Below, one piece after another: positions 15,694 to 24,704 of a stretch of DNA of 50,322 bases. Both the position numbers and the translations under genes were made by a program. The DNA is from Bacteroidota bacterium. Its GTDB lineage: Bacteria > Bacteroidota > Bacteroidia > AKYH767-A > OLB10. Location: the NCBI GenBank assembly GCA_018268195.1, contig JAFDWZ010000017.1, positions 1 to 50,322 on the forward strand, written 5' to 3'. Under the pieces are notes generated by a model, which saw only the letters and a list, made by a program, of their open reading frames with translations, ran no database searches and was not told where the DNA came from. Every line of letters starts with the position of its first letter. Position 1 is the stretch's first letter.

Positions 15694-16567
15694 GAAATAT
15701 TTTATTTGGAGTGGATTTTAAACTGTAAACATGTTCCTTCATCATCTCAGCCCATTTTCCATCATTGTGTCGGTTGTCAAATACAGATGCTTCTACCGGT
15801 TTTCCAAAGGTGAGACTTACGGTTTTTCCGCGTTGATAGTACATTTCATCCATCAGATAAAGCATTTCAATATTTGCCTGTATACCTAACCGTTTGCGCC
15901 AGTTGGCAAGATTGTAAAACCAGTTGGAATTTCTTCCGTCAATATATACCGGCACAACGGGGCTGTTATATTGCTTTGATTTGATGATGAAACTTTTTTT
16001 CCACTGAAGGTCTTTAATAATGTTGCCTTGCTTACGCGATACCAATCCTGCAGGAAAAATCAGAGTAGCTTTATCCGAAGCATATAAGGCATCAATGGCT
16101 TTAAACGACTGAATGGAATTTTTTCCATGTTTGTTTACGCCAATGAAAATGTCTTTCAGATTTTTTATCTGAAGCAAAATATCGTTTACGATAAACATCA
16201 GGTCGTGCCTGTGCAAACTTATGTGATGAATCAATGCCATGGCATCCAATCCTCCTATGGGATGATTGCCTGCATAAATGCATCTGCCTTTGCTGATGAT
16301 ATTTTCTTCTCCGTAAATTTTTATGTCTATCTGAAATTCTTCAATAATGGCATCTACAAATTCAAACGAAGTTTTGTGGCCATGTCTTGCAATGAAATCG
16401 TTGACTTCATCCTCATGGACTATTCTTTTAATATATCGTGTAACAAAACCCGGCAGCACTTTATACAGCTGCGGATTTTTACTACGGATAACCTCTGCTA
16501 CATCAATTAATTTCTTTTTCTCCTCATTCATAATTCTTTGAAATGCTGATTTCAGTGGTATTGGCAT
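15683..16567 (-). CDS. PlsC-like acyltransferase (hemolysin/GlsA-type)
   Basis: A 294-residue protein related to lysophospholipid acyltransferases, probably acting at the inner face of the membrane on an acyl-lipid acceptor. Motif I is NHPIGGLD with H102 and D108, so five residues separate them instead of four; this fits the O-acyltransferase branch linked to aminolipids. The motif III region is LIFPAGLVSR, and VVPVYIDGRNSNWF resembles motif IV. It has no obvious membrane helix. A -7-like GACTTTTG at 16570-16577 lies only 2 bases before ATG 16567, so translation may really start at the second Met (16531). It overlaps murQ. A glycine- or ornithine-lipid role is inference. Confidence 0.8.
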   Translation of the reverse strand: MPIPLKSAFQRIMNEEKKKLIDVAEVIRSKNPQLYKVLPGFVTRYIKRIVHEDEVNDFIARHGHKTSFEFVDAIIEEFQIDIKIYGEENIISKGRCIYAGNHPIGGLDAMALIHHISLHRHDLMFIVNDILLQIKNLKDIFIGVNKHGKNSIQSFKAIDALYASDKATLIFPAGLVSRKQGNIIKDLQWKKSFIIKSKQYNSPVVPVYIDGRNSNWFYNLANWRKRLGIQANIEMLYLMDEMYYQRGKTVSLTFGKPVEASVFDNRHNDGKWAEMMKEHVYSLKSTPNKIFHAG

Positions 16568-16675
16568 GACAAAAGTCGTGCATCTGCGTCAAAACTGCCA
16601 CAGGCTGCCCGAACGCCAAAAAAAGGGGTTTGGTGGGATGTAATTACCTGTAAAACCGAAAGTTTTCAACAAAAA

Positions 16676-16718
16676 TGGTAAAAAGTGGGATTTCGTGGTA
16701 AAATTCCTTTTATATTCG
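16676..16718 (+). promoter_or_regulatory. MraZ box and promoter of the division/cell-wall cluster
   Basis: Three direct repeats, TGGTA, TGGGA and TGGTA, begin at 16676, 16686 and 16696 with exact 10-base spacing. This is the pattern bound by MraZ in other bacteria. A further TGGGA is at 16634-16638. A -7-like box TATATTCG (one mismatch to TAnnTTTG) follows at 16711-16718. The predicted leader is about 16 bases to GTG 16738. MraZ autorepression is inferred. Confidence 0.8.
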
Positions 16719-16737
16719 CGCATCAATTTCTGCAATT

Positions 16738-17214
16738 GTGAATGAGGTAATAAATCTGTTTGGAGTATATGAAAGCACGGTAGATGCCAAAGGCCGTGTG
16801 ATGCTTCCAGCGCCTTACAAGAAAAATCTTGAGAAGGTGCTTGATGACGGATTTGTTATTAAACAAAATATTTTCAGAAAGTCGCTTGAGTTTTTTCCTC
16901 TGCAAACCTGGAATACATTGGCGCAGGATGTAGGAAAACTAAACACGTTTCTTAAGTCCAATCAGGAATTGATAACACTGTTTTATTACGGTGTGCGCAA
17001 TGTGGAGTTGGATAGCAACGGAAGATTTCTGATAGTGAAAGATCATTTGTTGTATGCAGGTATTAAAAAAGATATCGTACTGGCCGGTGCTAACGACAGG
17101 ATTGAAATTTGGGACAAACGTGCTTATCATAAATTTATCAAGGAGCACAGCGCTAATCTGGAACAGTTGGTAGAGGAGAAATTAGGAGGTAAAATTCCAT
17201 CGGATGGGCAATGA
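16738..17214 (+). CDS. mraZ: transcriptional regulator MraZ
   Basis: A 158-residue protein with two AbrB-like swapped-hairpin repeats. Repeat 1 contains YESTVDAKGRVMLPAPYKK and repeat 2 contains NVELDSNGRFLIVKDHLLYAGI, each with the DxxGR signature. MraZ forms rings that bind spaced TGGGA-like repeats and represses its own division/cell-wall operon in the species studied. The matching repeats are at 16676-16700. The start is GTG 16738; no in-frame ATG exists nearby. It overlaps rsmH by 11 bases, and an AGGAGG at 17184-17189 sits 14 bases before the rsmH start. Confidence 0.95.
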   Translation: MNEVINLFGVYESTVDAKGRVMLPAPYKKNLEKVLDDGFVIKQNIFRKSLEFFPLQTWNTLAQDVGKLNTFLKSNQELITLFYYGVRNVELDSNGRFLIVKDHLLYAGIKKDIVLAGANDRIEIWDKRAYHKFIKEHSANLEQLVEEKLGGKIPSDGQ

Positions 17215-18112
17215 CGATTACCATGTGCCGGTGATGCCGGACCAATGCGTGGAAGGATTGAATATTAGAGAAGATGGAATTTATGTAGATGTAACGTATG
17301 GGGGAGGGGGACATTCAAAAAAAATAGCTGCGAAGCTTACAACAGGAAAAGTAATAGCATTTGACAGAGATGCCGATGCAATAAAAAATAGTATAACCAC
17401 CAAAAATCTGATTGTGATACACAATAATTTTTCAGCAATCACAGCGGAACTCGCTGAAAGAGGAGTGACAACTGTTGACGGTCTCCTCGCTGATTTGGGT
17501 GTGTCATCTCATCAGTTTGATGAGCCTGAGCGTGGTTTTTCTTTTCGTTTCGACAGTTCACTTGATATGCGCATGAATGTTGCCGATAACCTTACGGCAG
17601 CAGATGTTGTAAATACTTTTTCGGAGGAAGATTTATGGAAACTCTTTTCTCTTTATGGAGAATTGCGAAATTCAAAATCGGTAGCAAGGGCAATTGTACA
17701 TTATCGCACTAAAGCAATTATAAAAACCACTTTCAATCTGAAAGATGCTGTTGCACACTTGGTGCCTAAAAAAGAGGAAAGTCGCTTTTTTGCTCAGTTG
17801 TTTCAAGCCTTGCGCATAGTGGTGAACAAAGAAATGCAGGAGTTAGAAACCTTGCTTTTGCAATTGCCGGGAATTATTAAAAGTGGTGGCCGTATTTGTT
17901 TTATGAGCTATCATTCACTGGAAGACCGTATGGTGAAAAATTTTATAGCCTCAGGTAATATCAACGGTGTGGTGGAAAAAGATTTTTACGGCAATGTAAT
18001 CTCCAGAACCTTTACGGCAATTAATAAAAAACCTATGGAAGCGGACGCGGAAGAACAACAAAATAACCCCCGTTCGAGAAGTGCCCGTTTACGCATAGCT
18101 CAAAAAATATAA
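17204..18112 (+). CDS. rsmH: 16S rRNA (cytosine-1402 N4)-methyltransferase
   Basis: A 302-residue SAM-dependent methyltransferase (also called MraW) that N4-methylates C1402 of 16S rRNA at the ribosomal P site. YHVPVMPDQCVEGL opens the protein. The SAM loop is VDVTYGGGGHS; then DGLLADLGVSSHQFDEPERGFSF and DMRMN; late RICFMSYHSLEDRMVKNF and PRSRSARLRIAQK close it. All are hallmarks of RsmH. The inserted helical domain lies at about 115-210. Second gene of the cluster, overlapping mraZ and followed by the ftsL-like gene after 4 bases. Confidence 0.97.
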   Translation: MGNDDYHVPVMPDQCVEGLNIREDGIYVDVTYGGGGHSKKIAAKLTTGKVIAFDRDADAIKNSITTKNLIVIHNNFSAITAELAERGVTTVDGLLADLGVSSHQFDEPERGFSFRFDSSLDMRMNVADNLTAADVVNTFSEEDLWKLFSLYGELRNSKSVARAIVHYRTKAIIKTTFNLKDAVAHLVPKKEESRFFAQLFQALRIVVNKEMQELETLLLQLPGIIKSGGRICFMSYHSLEDRMVKNFIASGNINGVVEKDFYGNVISRTFTAINKKPMEADAEEQQNNPRSRSARLRIAQKI

Positions 18113-18116
18113 GGAC

Positions 18117-18515
18117 ATGAATACTTATAAGAAGCAGGAAAAAGAAACAAAATCTAAAGGTGTGTCTGAAGGAGCTAAAAGAGTATCCGCAGCACGCAAG
18201 TACTTAAGTATGCTGAATGTAATCGGGCTGATTGATAAGAAAATCATGATTAAGATGTTGCCTTTTGCATTCTTCCTGATGGGGTTGTCATTGGTATATA
18301 TTGCCAACAGCTATGTAGCAGAAAAAAACATACGAGAAATAGATAAGACAGCGAAGGAAATTAAGGAGTTGCGTTCAGAGTATATCTCCGTGAAATCTGA
18401 TTTGATGTTTAAAAGCAGACAATCGCAGGTAGCAAAGGAAGTGGAGGCGCAGGGGATAAAACAACTTACGGTTCCTCCTAAAAAAATAGTATTAAAAAAT
18501 TCAACTGAGAAATAA
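18117..18515 (+). CDS. ftsL: FtsL-like division protein
   Basis: A 132-residue bitopic membrane protein in the position where ftsL always sits, between rsmH and ftsI. A basic cytoplasmic N-terminus of ~40 residues is followed by one helix (MLPFAFFLMGLSLVYIANSYV) and a periplasmic coiled coil (NIREIDKTAKEIKELRSEYISVK). FtsL homologues are weakly conserved; shape and position carry the call. It would join the FtsQ-FtsL-FtsB complex that activates FtsW-FtsI. No FtsB gene is in the window. Its TAA stop shares one base with the ftsI ATG. Confidence 0.88.
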   Translation: MNTYKKQEKETKSKGVSEGAKRVSAARKYLSMLNVIGLIDKKIMIKMLPFAFFLMGLSLVYIANSYVAEKNIREIDKTAKEIKELRSEYISVKSDLMFKSRQSQVAKEVEAQGIKQLTVPPKKIVLKNSTEK

Positions 18516-20614
18516 TGTCTGATATCAGGAAAGGCATACTTGCCAGGGTTTATATTATGTACGCATTGATGTGCGTGTTTGCTCTTGCAATTATTGGTCG
18601 TGTATTTCAACTTCAGTTTGTTGAAGGTGACTACTGGCGCGAGAAAGCAGACAGCATCACTCTTGCATATCGCACCATTGAACCATCACGCGGAAATATT
18701 TTCAGCTCTGATGGTAGTTTGCTTGCCACATCCGTTCCGTTTTACGATTTACGAATGGATATGAAATCCGATGGTATTACCAAGGAGTTGTTCAATGAAA
18801 AAGTGGACTCACTGGCATTGTGTTTATCAGGATTATTTAAAGATAAATCCAAAGAGGAATATAAGCGTATGCTTCGTGAAGCAAGACGCGATGGTGAACG
18901 CTATTTTCTGCTTAAGCGCAACGTATCGTATGCAGAGTTGAAAAAAGTAAAAGCATTCCCGATTATTAATAAAGGTCGTTACAAAGGTGGGCTTATTGTA
19001 GAACAAAAGAACATGAGGCAAAAACCTTTTAAGGAATTAGCTTCACGAACTATAGGATTTAAAGTAGGTAATGTTACACCTGTCGGTATTGAAGGTGGAT
19101 TTGATGAGAGTTTAAGAGGAGAAAGCGGAAGACGACTGATGCAAAAAATTTCGGGAAACATCTGGATGCCTGTAAATATTGATAATGAAATTGAAGCCAA
19201 AGACGGAAGCGATGTTTACACAACCATTGATTTAAATATTCAGGATGTTGCACAACAATCACTCTACAATCAGTTGGTTAAAAACAATGCTGAAGCCGGG
19301 TGCGCAGTGTTAATGGAAGTTGCTACAGGTGAAATTAAAGCCATTGTAAATCTTTCACGAGTTGACTCCGGTTACTATCGCGAAGATTTCAATTATGCAA
19401 TCGGTTATTCTACAGAACCCGGTTCTACCTTTAAGTTAGCCAGTATGATGGCGGGTATAGAGGATGGTTACATTGATTTGGAAGATACACTGGATGCCAC
19501 CAATGGACGAACAAGTTATGCTCCCGGAATTATTATGCGTGACTCACATGAAGGGTTACAAGAAATTACTGCTAAACATGCTTTTGAAGTTTCATCAAAT
19601 GTCGGAGTATCAAAACTTATTTATAAATACTACCGGAAAAACCCGCAGCAGTTTATTGACCGTATCAATAAAATGAGTTTCGGTAAAAAACTGAACCTTC
19701 AGATTGAAGGCGAAGGCACACCAAGGATTAAATCAACAAAAGATAAAGACTGGAGTAAAATTTCATTGCCATATATATCTATAGGCTATGAATCAACAGT
19801 AACGCCTTTACATACGCTTACTTTTTATAATGCAGTTGCTAATAACGGAAAAATGGTTAAGCCGCTGTTTGTAAAAGAAATTAAATACAGAGGTAAAACC
19901 ATTCAATCTTTTAATACCAGTATCATTGCTGACTCAATTTGCTCGTCACGCACCATTGCAAAAGCAAAAGAACTTCTTGAGGGTGTAGTAATAAATGGTA
20001 CAGGTAAAAAGCTGAAAGAATGCTTGTATAGTGTTGCCGGAAAAACCGGAACGGCACAGATGGCCAATAGTAAAGGCGGTTATAAGTCAGGTAAAATAAA
20101 ATATCAGGCTTCTTTCTGTGGTTATTTTCCTGCTGACAAGCCTGCATATTCGTGCATAGTGGTAGTGTATAATCCTTCAGTTGCCGGATATTATGGCGGT
20201 GAAGTTGCACTTCCTGTTTTTAAAGATATTGCCGATAAAGTTTATGCAACCAACCTCGAAATGCATAAAGAGTTGGATGTTCAGCTTGCGAATATTCCAT
20301 TGGCAAAACCCGGTAATGCAAAAGCTACCATAGCCGCTTGTAATAAGGCAAGTGTTCCTGTTAAAACTTTAGGAGAAACAGGTAAATGGGCAGCAGCGGA
20401 AAAACGTGAAACCACTGAGACGCTTAAAGATTTACAGGTTAAAAACGGAGTTGTTCCAAACGTAACGGGTATGGGTTTACGTGACGCCATCTATTTATTG
20501 GAAAGCAGCGGACTCCAGGTAAAAGTATCAGGACGCGGTGCTGTGAATAAACAATCCGTTCCACCGGGAACAAAAATTAGTAAAGGACAACTTATAACAA
20601 TCGAACTCAGCTGA
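18515..20614 (+). CDS. ftsI: division-specific peptidoglycan transpeptidase (PBP3/FtsI) with PASTA domain
   Basis: A 699-residue class B penicillin-binding protein that crosslinks septal peptidoglycan in the periplasm. It has an N-terminal helix (~11-31), a dimerisation domain and a transpeptidase domain. Active-site motifs are S304-T-F-K307, S360-S-N362 and K510-T-G-T513, all intact. The C-terminus (about 640-699, VVPNVTGMGLRDAIYLLE...) is one PASTA domain, often seen in Bacteroidota and Gram-positive PBPs but not in E. coli FtsI. It shares one base with ftsL and ends in TGATG overlapping murE. Confidence 0.96.
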   Translation: MSDIRKGILARVYIMYALMCVFALAIIGRVFQLQFVEGDYWREKADSITLAYRTIEPSRGNIFSSDGSLLATSVPFYDLRMDMKSDGITKELFNEKVDSLALCLSGLFKDKSKEEYKRMLREARRDGERYFLLKRNVSYAELKKVKAFPIINKGRYKGGLIVEQKNMRQKPFKELASRTIGFKVGNVTPVGIEGGFDESLRGESGRRLMQKISGNIWMPVNIDNEIEAKDGSDVYTTIDLNIQDVAQQSLYNQLVKNNAEAGCAVLMEVATGEIKAIVNLSRVDSGYYREDFNYAIGYSTEPGSTFKLASMMAGIEDGYIDLEDTLDATNGRTSYAPGIIMRDSHEGLQEITAKHAFEVSSNVGVSKLIYKYYRKNPQQFIDRINKMSFGKKLNLQIEGEGTPRIKSTKDKDWSKISLPYISIGYESTVTPLHTLTFYNAVANNGKMVKPLFVKEIKYRGKTIQSFNTSIIADSICSSRTIAKAKELLEGVVINGTGKKLKECLYSVAGKTGTAQMANSKGGYKSGKIKYQASFCGYFPADKPAYSCIVVVYNPSVAGYYGGEVALPVFKDIADKVYATNLEMHKELDVQLANIPLAKPGNAKATIAACNKASVPVKTLGETGKWAAAEKRETTETLKDLQVKNGVVPNVTGMGLRDAIYLLESSGLQVKVSGRGAVNKQSVPPGTKISKGQLITIELS

Positions 20615-22077
20615 TGCCACTGTTAAAGGAAATATTATATAAAGCCGGAATTGAAGAGGTGATTGGTAATACCAACACTTCTGTAAATGGCATTAGCATC
20701 AACTCCAATGAAGTGCGCGCTCAGGAAATGTATGTTGCGTTGAGAGGTACTAAAGTTGACGGACATAACTTTATACAGAGTGCAATTGAAAAAGGTGCGG
20801 TAGCTATTCTTTGCGAAGAAATGCCTGCTGTCATTCAGGCCGGAATCAATTATATAAGAGTAAAGAATACGCATATAGCACTTGCCGAAGTAAGTTCTAA
20901 TTTTTTCAACCAACCGTCATCCTATATCAAACTGGTAGGAATTACCGGTACCAATGGTAAGACCACCACAGCTACGCTGCTTTATAAAATGTTTTTGCAG
21001 TTGGGTTTTAAATGTGGTCTGATATCAACAGTAGAAAACAGAATTAATGATACCGTTATTCCATCTACACACACCACTCCTGATCCAATTCAACTGAACA
21101 GGTTACTCTCCCGAATGGTATTGGAAGGATGCGAGTATTGTTTTATGGAAGTAAGTTCACATGCCGTGGTTCAGCATCGCATTGATGCATTGCAATTTGC
21201 AGGAGGTGTTTTTACCAATATTACGCATGACCATCTCGATTATCATAAAACATTTGATGCATATCTTAAAGCAAAGAAAAATTTCTTTGATATGTTGCCT
21301 GATACTGCATTTGCATTAGTTAATGCAGACGACCGTAACGGAAGTGTTATGGTGCAAAATACTCAAGCAGCAATTAAAACATACGGACTTCGATCTATGT
21401 CTGATTTCAGATGTAAAATCATAGAGAATAATTTCAATGGATTGCTGCTGCAGATTGATAATACGGAAGTGTTATGCAAACTGATTGGTAGTTTTAATGC
21501 TTATAACCTGTTGGCTATTTACGCAGTAGCCACATTGCTTGGAATAGATAAACAACATGCGCTGACTACCCTCAGCACACTCGAGTCCGTTAGCGGACGA
21601 TTTGATTATCAGATTTCATCCAATAAGATTATGGGAATAGTAGATTATGCTCATACTCCTGATGCATTGCAAAATGTATTATCTACCATTAATGATATCA
21701 GAACCCGCAACGAATCAGTGATTACCGTTGTAGGATGTGGAGGCAACAGAGACAGTGCCAAGCGCCCCGTAATGGCAAAAATAGCTGCAGAAAACAGTGA
21801 TAAAGTAATTCTTACCTCTGATAATCCGCGTAATGAAGATCCACAGTTAATCATTGAAGAGATGCGTAAAGGTGTGCCTGCTCATTTAACTGCAAAGGTT
21901 ATGGCTATTACCGATCGCAAAGAAGCTATACGTGTAGCTTGCAATCTTGCAAAGAGTGGTGATATTATTCTGATTGCCGGAAAAGGTCATGAAACATATC
22001 AGGAAATTAATGGTGTGAAACATCCCTTCGATGATAAAAAAATATTGAACGAATCTTTTAAATCCCTCAATGCCTGA
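20614..22077 (+). CDS. murE: UDP-MurNAc-tripeptide synthetase
   Basis: A 487-residue Mur ligase adding the third stem-peptide residue to UDP-MurNAc-L-Ala-D-Glu, using ATP in the cytoplasm. The ATP loop is GTNGKTT at 112-118. [13 protein letters not shown] and [13 protein letters not shown] are typical MurE motifs. D403-N-P-R406 is the motif that binds meso-diaminopimelate, so the cross-link residue is predicted to be meso-DAP and not lysine. Length is normal. It shares a base with both neighbours (ftsI and mraY). Confidence 0.97.
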   Translation: MPLLKEILYKAGIEEVIGNTNTSVNGISINSNEVRAQEMYVALRGTKVDGHNFIQSAIEKGAVAILCEEMPAVIQAGINYIRVKNTHIALAEVSSNFFNQPSSYIKLVGITGTNGKTTTATLLYKMFLQLGFKCGLISTVENRINDTVIPSTHTTPDPIQLNRLLSRMVLEGCEYCFMEVSSHAVVQHRIDALQFAGGVFTNITHDHLDYHKTFDAYLKAKKNFFDMLPDTAFALVNADDRNGSVMVQNTQAAIKTYGLRSMSDFRCKIIENNFNGLLLQIDNTEVLCKLIGSFNAYNLLAIYAVATLLGIDKQHALTTLSTLESVSGRFDYQISSNKIMGIVDYAHTPDALQNVLSTINDIRTRNESVITVVGCGGNRDSAKRPVMAKIAAENSDKVILTSDNPRNEDPQLIIEEMRKGVPAHLTAKVMAITDRKEAIRVACNLAKSGDIILIAGKGHETYQEINGVKHPFDDKKILNESFKSLNA

Positions 22078-23333
22078 TGCTGTACTATCTGTTCGAATTT
22101 CTTGATAAACATTATCACTTCCCGGGAGCAGGTGTATTTAAGTATATATCCTTCCGGGCTGCGCTTGCCATCATCATGTCTTTGATGTTTTCGTTTTTTA
22201 CAGGCCGTAGGCTGATTAATTATCTCATGAAAAAGCAAGTAGGAGAAACTATTCGCGATCTGGGATTAGAAGGTCAGAAAGAAAAACAGGGAACACCCAC
22301 TATGGGAGGATTGATTATTCTTTCAGCAATTCTGATTCCTACTTTATTACTTGCTAAGCTGCAAAACGTGTATGTAATTCTGATGATCATTACTACTATA
22401 TGGCTTGGATTAATCGGCTTTCTGGATGATTACATTAAAGTATTTAAGAAAAATAAAAAAGGTCTTGCCGGGAAATTTAAAGTTGTAGGTCAGGTTGGAT
22501 TAGGATTAATTGTTGGAGGTGTACTTTATTTTAACAGCCATGTTGTTGTTAGAGAGAAAGCAGCGCGTGGTGCTGTGACCTTACATCACGATAAAACACT
22601 TGTTGATGATTTGCAAACTCAGGAAGGAGTATTATTCTCATCCACCAATATTAAATCTACCATTACAACAATTCCATTTTTCAAAAACAATGAGTTTGAT
22701 TATGCATCACTGCTGTCATGGATGGGCGATAACTATAAAAGTTTTGCATGGCTCATCTTTATTCCTGTTGTTATTCTTATAATAACCGCTGTATCAAACG
22801 GTGCTAACATAACAGATGGTATTGATGGTCTTGCAGCAGGAAGTTCGGGTATAATCGGGTTAACGCTTGCAGTGTTTGCTTATGTATCAGGTAACACGGT
22901 ATTTGCAAACTACTTGAACATAATGTACATTCCCAATGCCGGTGAGCTAATGGTTTTCATGGCAGCGTTCATCGGTGCATGTGTTGGATTTCTTTGGTAC
23001 AACGCTTACCCTGCACAGGTGTTTATGGGCGATACAGGAAGTCTTGCACTGGGAGGTATCATCGCAGTTTTTGCAATTGCCATTCGTAAGGAATTAATGA
23101 TACCTGTCATCTGCGGAATTTTTCTGATTGAAAATTTATCGGTGATGATTCAGGTAAGCTATTTTAAATACACCAAGAAAAAATATGGTGAAGGAAGACG
23201 GGTTTTTAAAATGTCGCCTTTGCATCATCACTATCAGCGATTGGGATATCACGAATCAAAAATTGTTACGCGTTTTTGGATTGTGGGAATCATGCTGGCG
23301 GTTATAAGTTTAGTAACCTTAAAACTGCGATAA
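22077..23333 (+). CDS. mraY: phospho-N-acetylmuramoyl-pentapeptide transferase
   Basis: A 418-residue polytopic inner-membrane enzyme moving phospho-MurNAc-pentapeptide from UDP to undecaprenyl phosphate, making lipid I. Motifs: [27 protein letters not shown] (the Asp pair), [27 protein letters not shown] and the cytoplasmic [11 protein letters not shown]. About ten helices are visible. The protein is ~55 residues longer than the E. coli enzyme because of an extra hydrophilic stretch at about 160-220, between helices, which seems common in Bacteroidota. It follows murE with a one-base overlap; murF, which usually separates them in Proteobacteria, is absent. Confidence 0.97.
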   Translation: MLYYLFEFLDKHYHFPGAGVFKYISFRAALAIIMSLMFSFFTGRRLINYLMKKQVGETIRDLGLEGQKEKQGTPTMGGLIILSAILIPTLLLAKLQNVYVILMIITTIWLGLIGFLDDYIKVFKKNKKGLAGKFKVVGQVGLGLIVGGVLYFNSHVVVREKAARGAVTLHHDKTLVDDLQTQEGVLFSSTNIKSTITTIPFFKNNEFDYASLLSWMGDNYKSFAWLIFIPVVILIITAVSNGANITDGIDGLAAGSSGIIGLTLAVFAYVSGNTVFANYLNIMYIPNAGELMVFMAAFIGACVGFLWYNAYPAQVFMGDTGSLALGGIIAVFAIAIRKELMIPVICGIFLIENLSVMIQVSYFKYTKKKYGEGRRVFKMSPLHHHYQRLGYHESKIVTRFWIVGIMLAVISLVTLKLR

Positions 23334-23337
23334 CCTG

Positions 23338-24681
23338 ATGAGTAAACAAAAACGCATAGTCATTCTTGGAGCTGCCGAAAGCGGTGTTGGCGCTGCCATT
23401 CTTGCACTCAAGCAGGGATATGATGTTTTTGTTTCTGATGCCGGACGTATAGCTGATGTATATCGTCATCAGTTATCACAACGCAGAATACTTTTTGAAG
23501 AAGGGCATCATACGTGGTCGCTTATTGGCAATGCCGATGAAATTATAAAGAGCCCGGGCATTCCCGACAAGGCAGAAATAATGCAGAAAATTATTGCACA
23601 GGGCACACCGGTAATCTCCGAAATTGAATTTGCCGGAAGATACACCAATGCAAAAAAAATATGCATCACCGGAACCAACGGTAAAACTACCACTACCTTA
23701 CTTACCTATCATGTTTTATCCAAGGCCGGATTAAATGTAGGGCTTGCAGGCAATGTTGGAAAAAGTTTTGCATGGCAGGTTGCTGAAGAAAATTTCGATC
23801 ATTATGTTATTGAACTCAGCAGTTTCCAGCTGGATAATATGTATTCCTTCAAAGCTGATATAGGCATTCTGCTGAACATCACCCCCGATCATCTTGACAG
23901 ATATGAATATAAACTACAGAATTATGTAGATGCCAAATTCCGTATCCTGCAAAATCAAACTGCAGCAGATGCTTTCATTTATTGCGCTGATGACTCACTC
24001 ATCAGTGATGAAATTCAAAAACGCAAACCCCTAGCACAGTGCTACCCTTTTTCTATTCAGAAGGAAGAAGGAATGAGTGCTTATGTAAAAGACAATCAAA
24101 TTCAACTTAATATTCAAAACAACTTATTTACTATGTCAATCTTCGAACTCGCCTTACAGGGCAAACACAACCTCTACAACAGCATGGCTGCAGGAGTTGC
24201 GGCACGTATTCTCGACATTCGCAAAGAAGTAATCCGCGATAGTTTTGCTGATTTCAGGAATGCAGAACACAGAATGGAATTTGTAAATACCGTGCATGGC
24301 ATAGAATTTATAAATGACTCAAAAGCTACCAATGTAAATAGTGCATGGTTTGCTCTGGAGAGTATGCAAAAACCTGTGGTTTGGATTTTAGGTGGTATTG
24401 ATAAAGGCAACGATTACTCCATGTTGTTTGACCTTGTAAAAGAAAAAGTAAGAGCAATTGTATGTCTGGGTACTGATAATAAAAAAATCCATGATGCATT
24501 TGGAAGTATAATTAAAGATATAGTTGATGCAGACTCAGCACAAGAAGCGGTGGCACAAGCTTACAAATTAGGCAAGAAGGGTGATGTAGTTCTCTTGTCG
24601 CCATGTTGTGCAAGTTTTGATTTATTTAAAAATTACGAAGATCGCGGACGTCAGTTTAAGGCTGCTGTGCGTTCACTATAA
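23338..24681 (+). CDS. murD: UDP-N-acetylmuramoylalanine-D-glutamate ligase
   Basis: A 447-residue cytoplasmic Mur ligase adding D-Glu to UDP-MurNAc-L-Ala. The N-terminal Rossmann-like domain starts RIVILGAAESGVGAA. The ATP loop is GTNGKTTTT. The central domain has ELSSFQLDN and LNITPDHLDRY. The C-terminal domain includes INDSKATNVNSAWFALES, WILGGIDKGNDY and LLSPCCASFDLFKNYEDRG, the last being diagnostic for MurD. Four bases separate it from mraY; 23 separate it from ftsW. Confidence 0.97.
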   Translation: MSKQKRIVILGAAESGVGAAILALKQGYDVFVSDAGRIADVYRHQLSQRRILFEEGHHTWSLIGNADEIIKSPGIPDKAEIMQKIIAQGTPVISEIEFAGRYTNAKKICITGTNGKTTTTLLTYHVLSKAGLNVGLAGNVGKSFAWQVAEENFDHYVIELSSFQLDNMYSFKADIGILLNITPDHLDRYEYKLQNYVDAKFRILQNQTAADAFIYCADDSLISDEIQKRKPLAQCYPFSIQKEEGMSAYVKDNQIQLNIQNNLFTMSIFELALQGKHNLYNSMAAGVAARILDIRKEVIRDSFADFRNAEHRMEFVNTVHGIEFINDSKATNVNSAWFALESMQKPVVWILGGIDKGNDYSMLFDLVKEKVRAIVCLGTDNKKIHDAFGSIIKDIVDADSAQEAVAQAYKLGKKGDVVLLSPCCASFDLFKNYEDRGRQFKAAVRSL

Positions 24682-24704
24682 TTTTTATCATTAATAGTTA
24701 GAAG

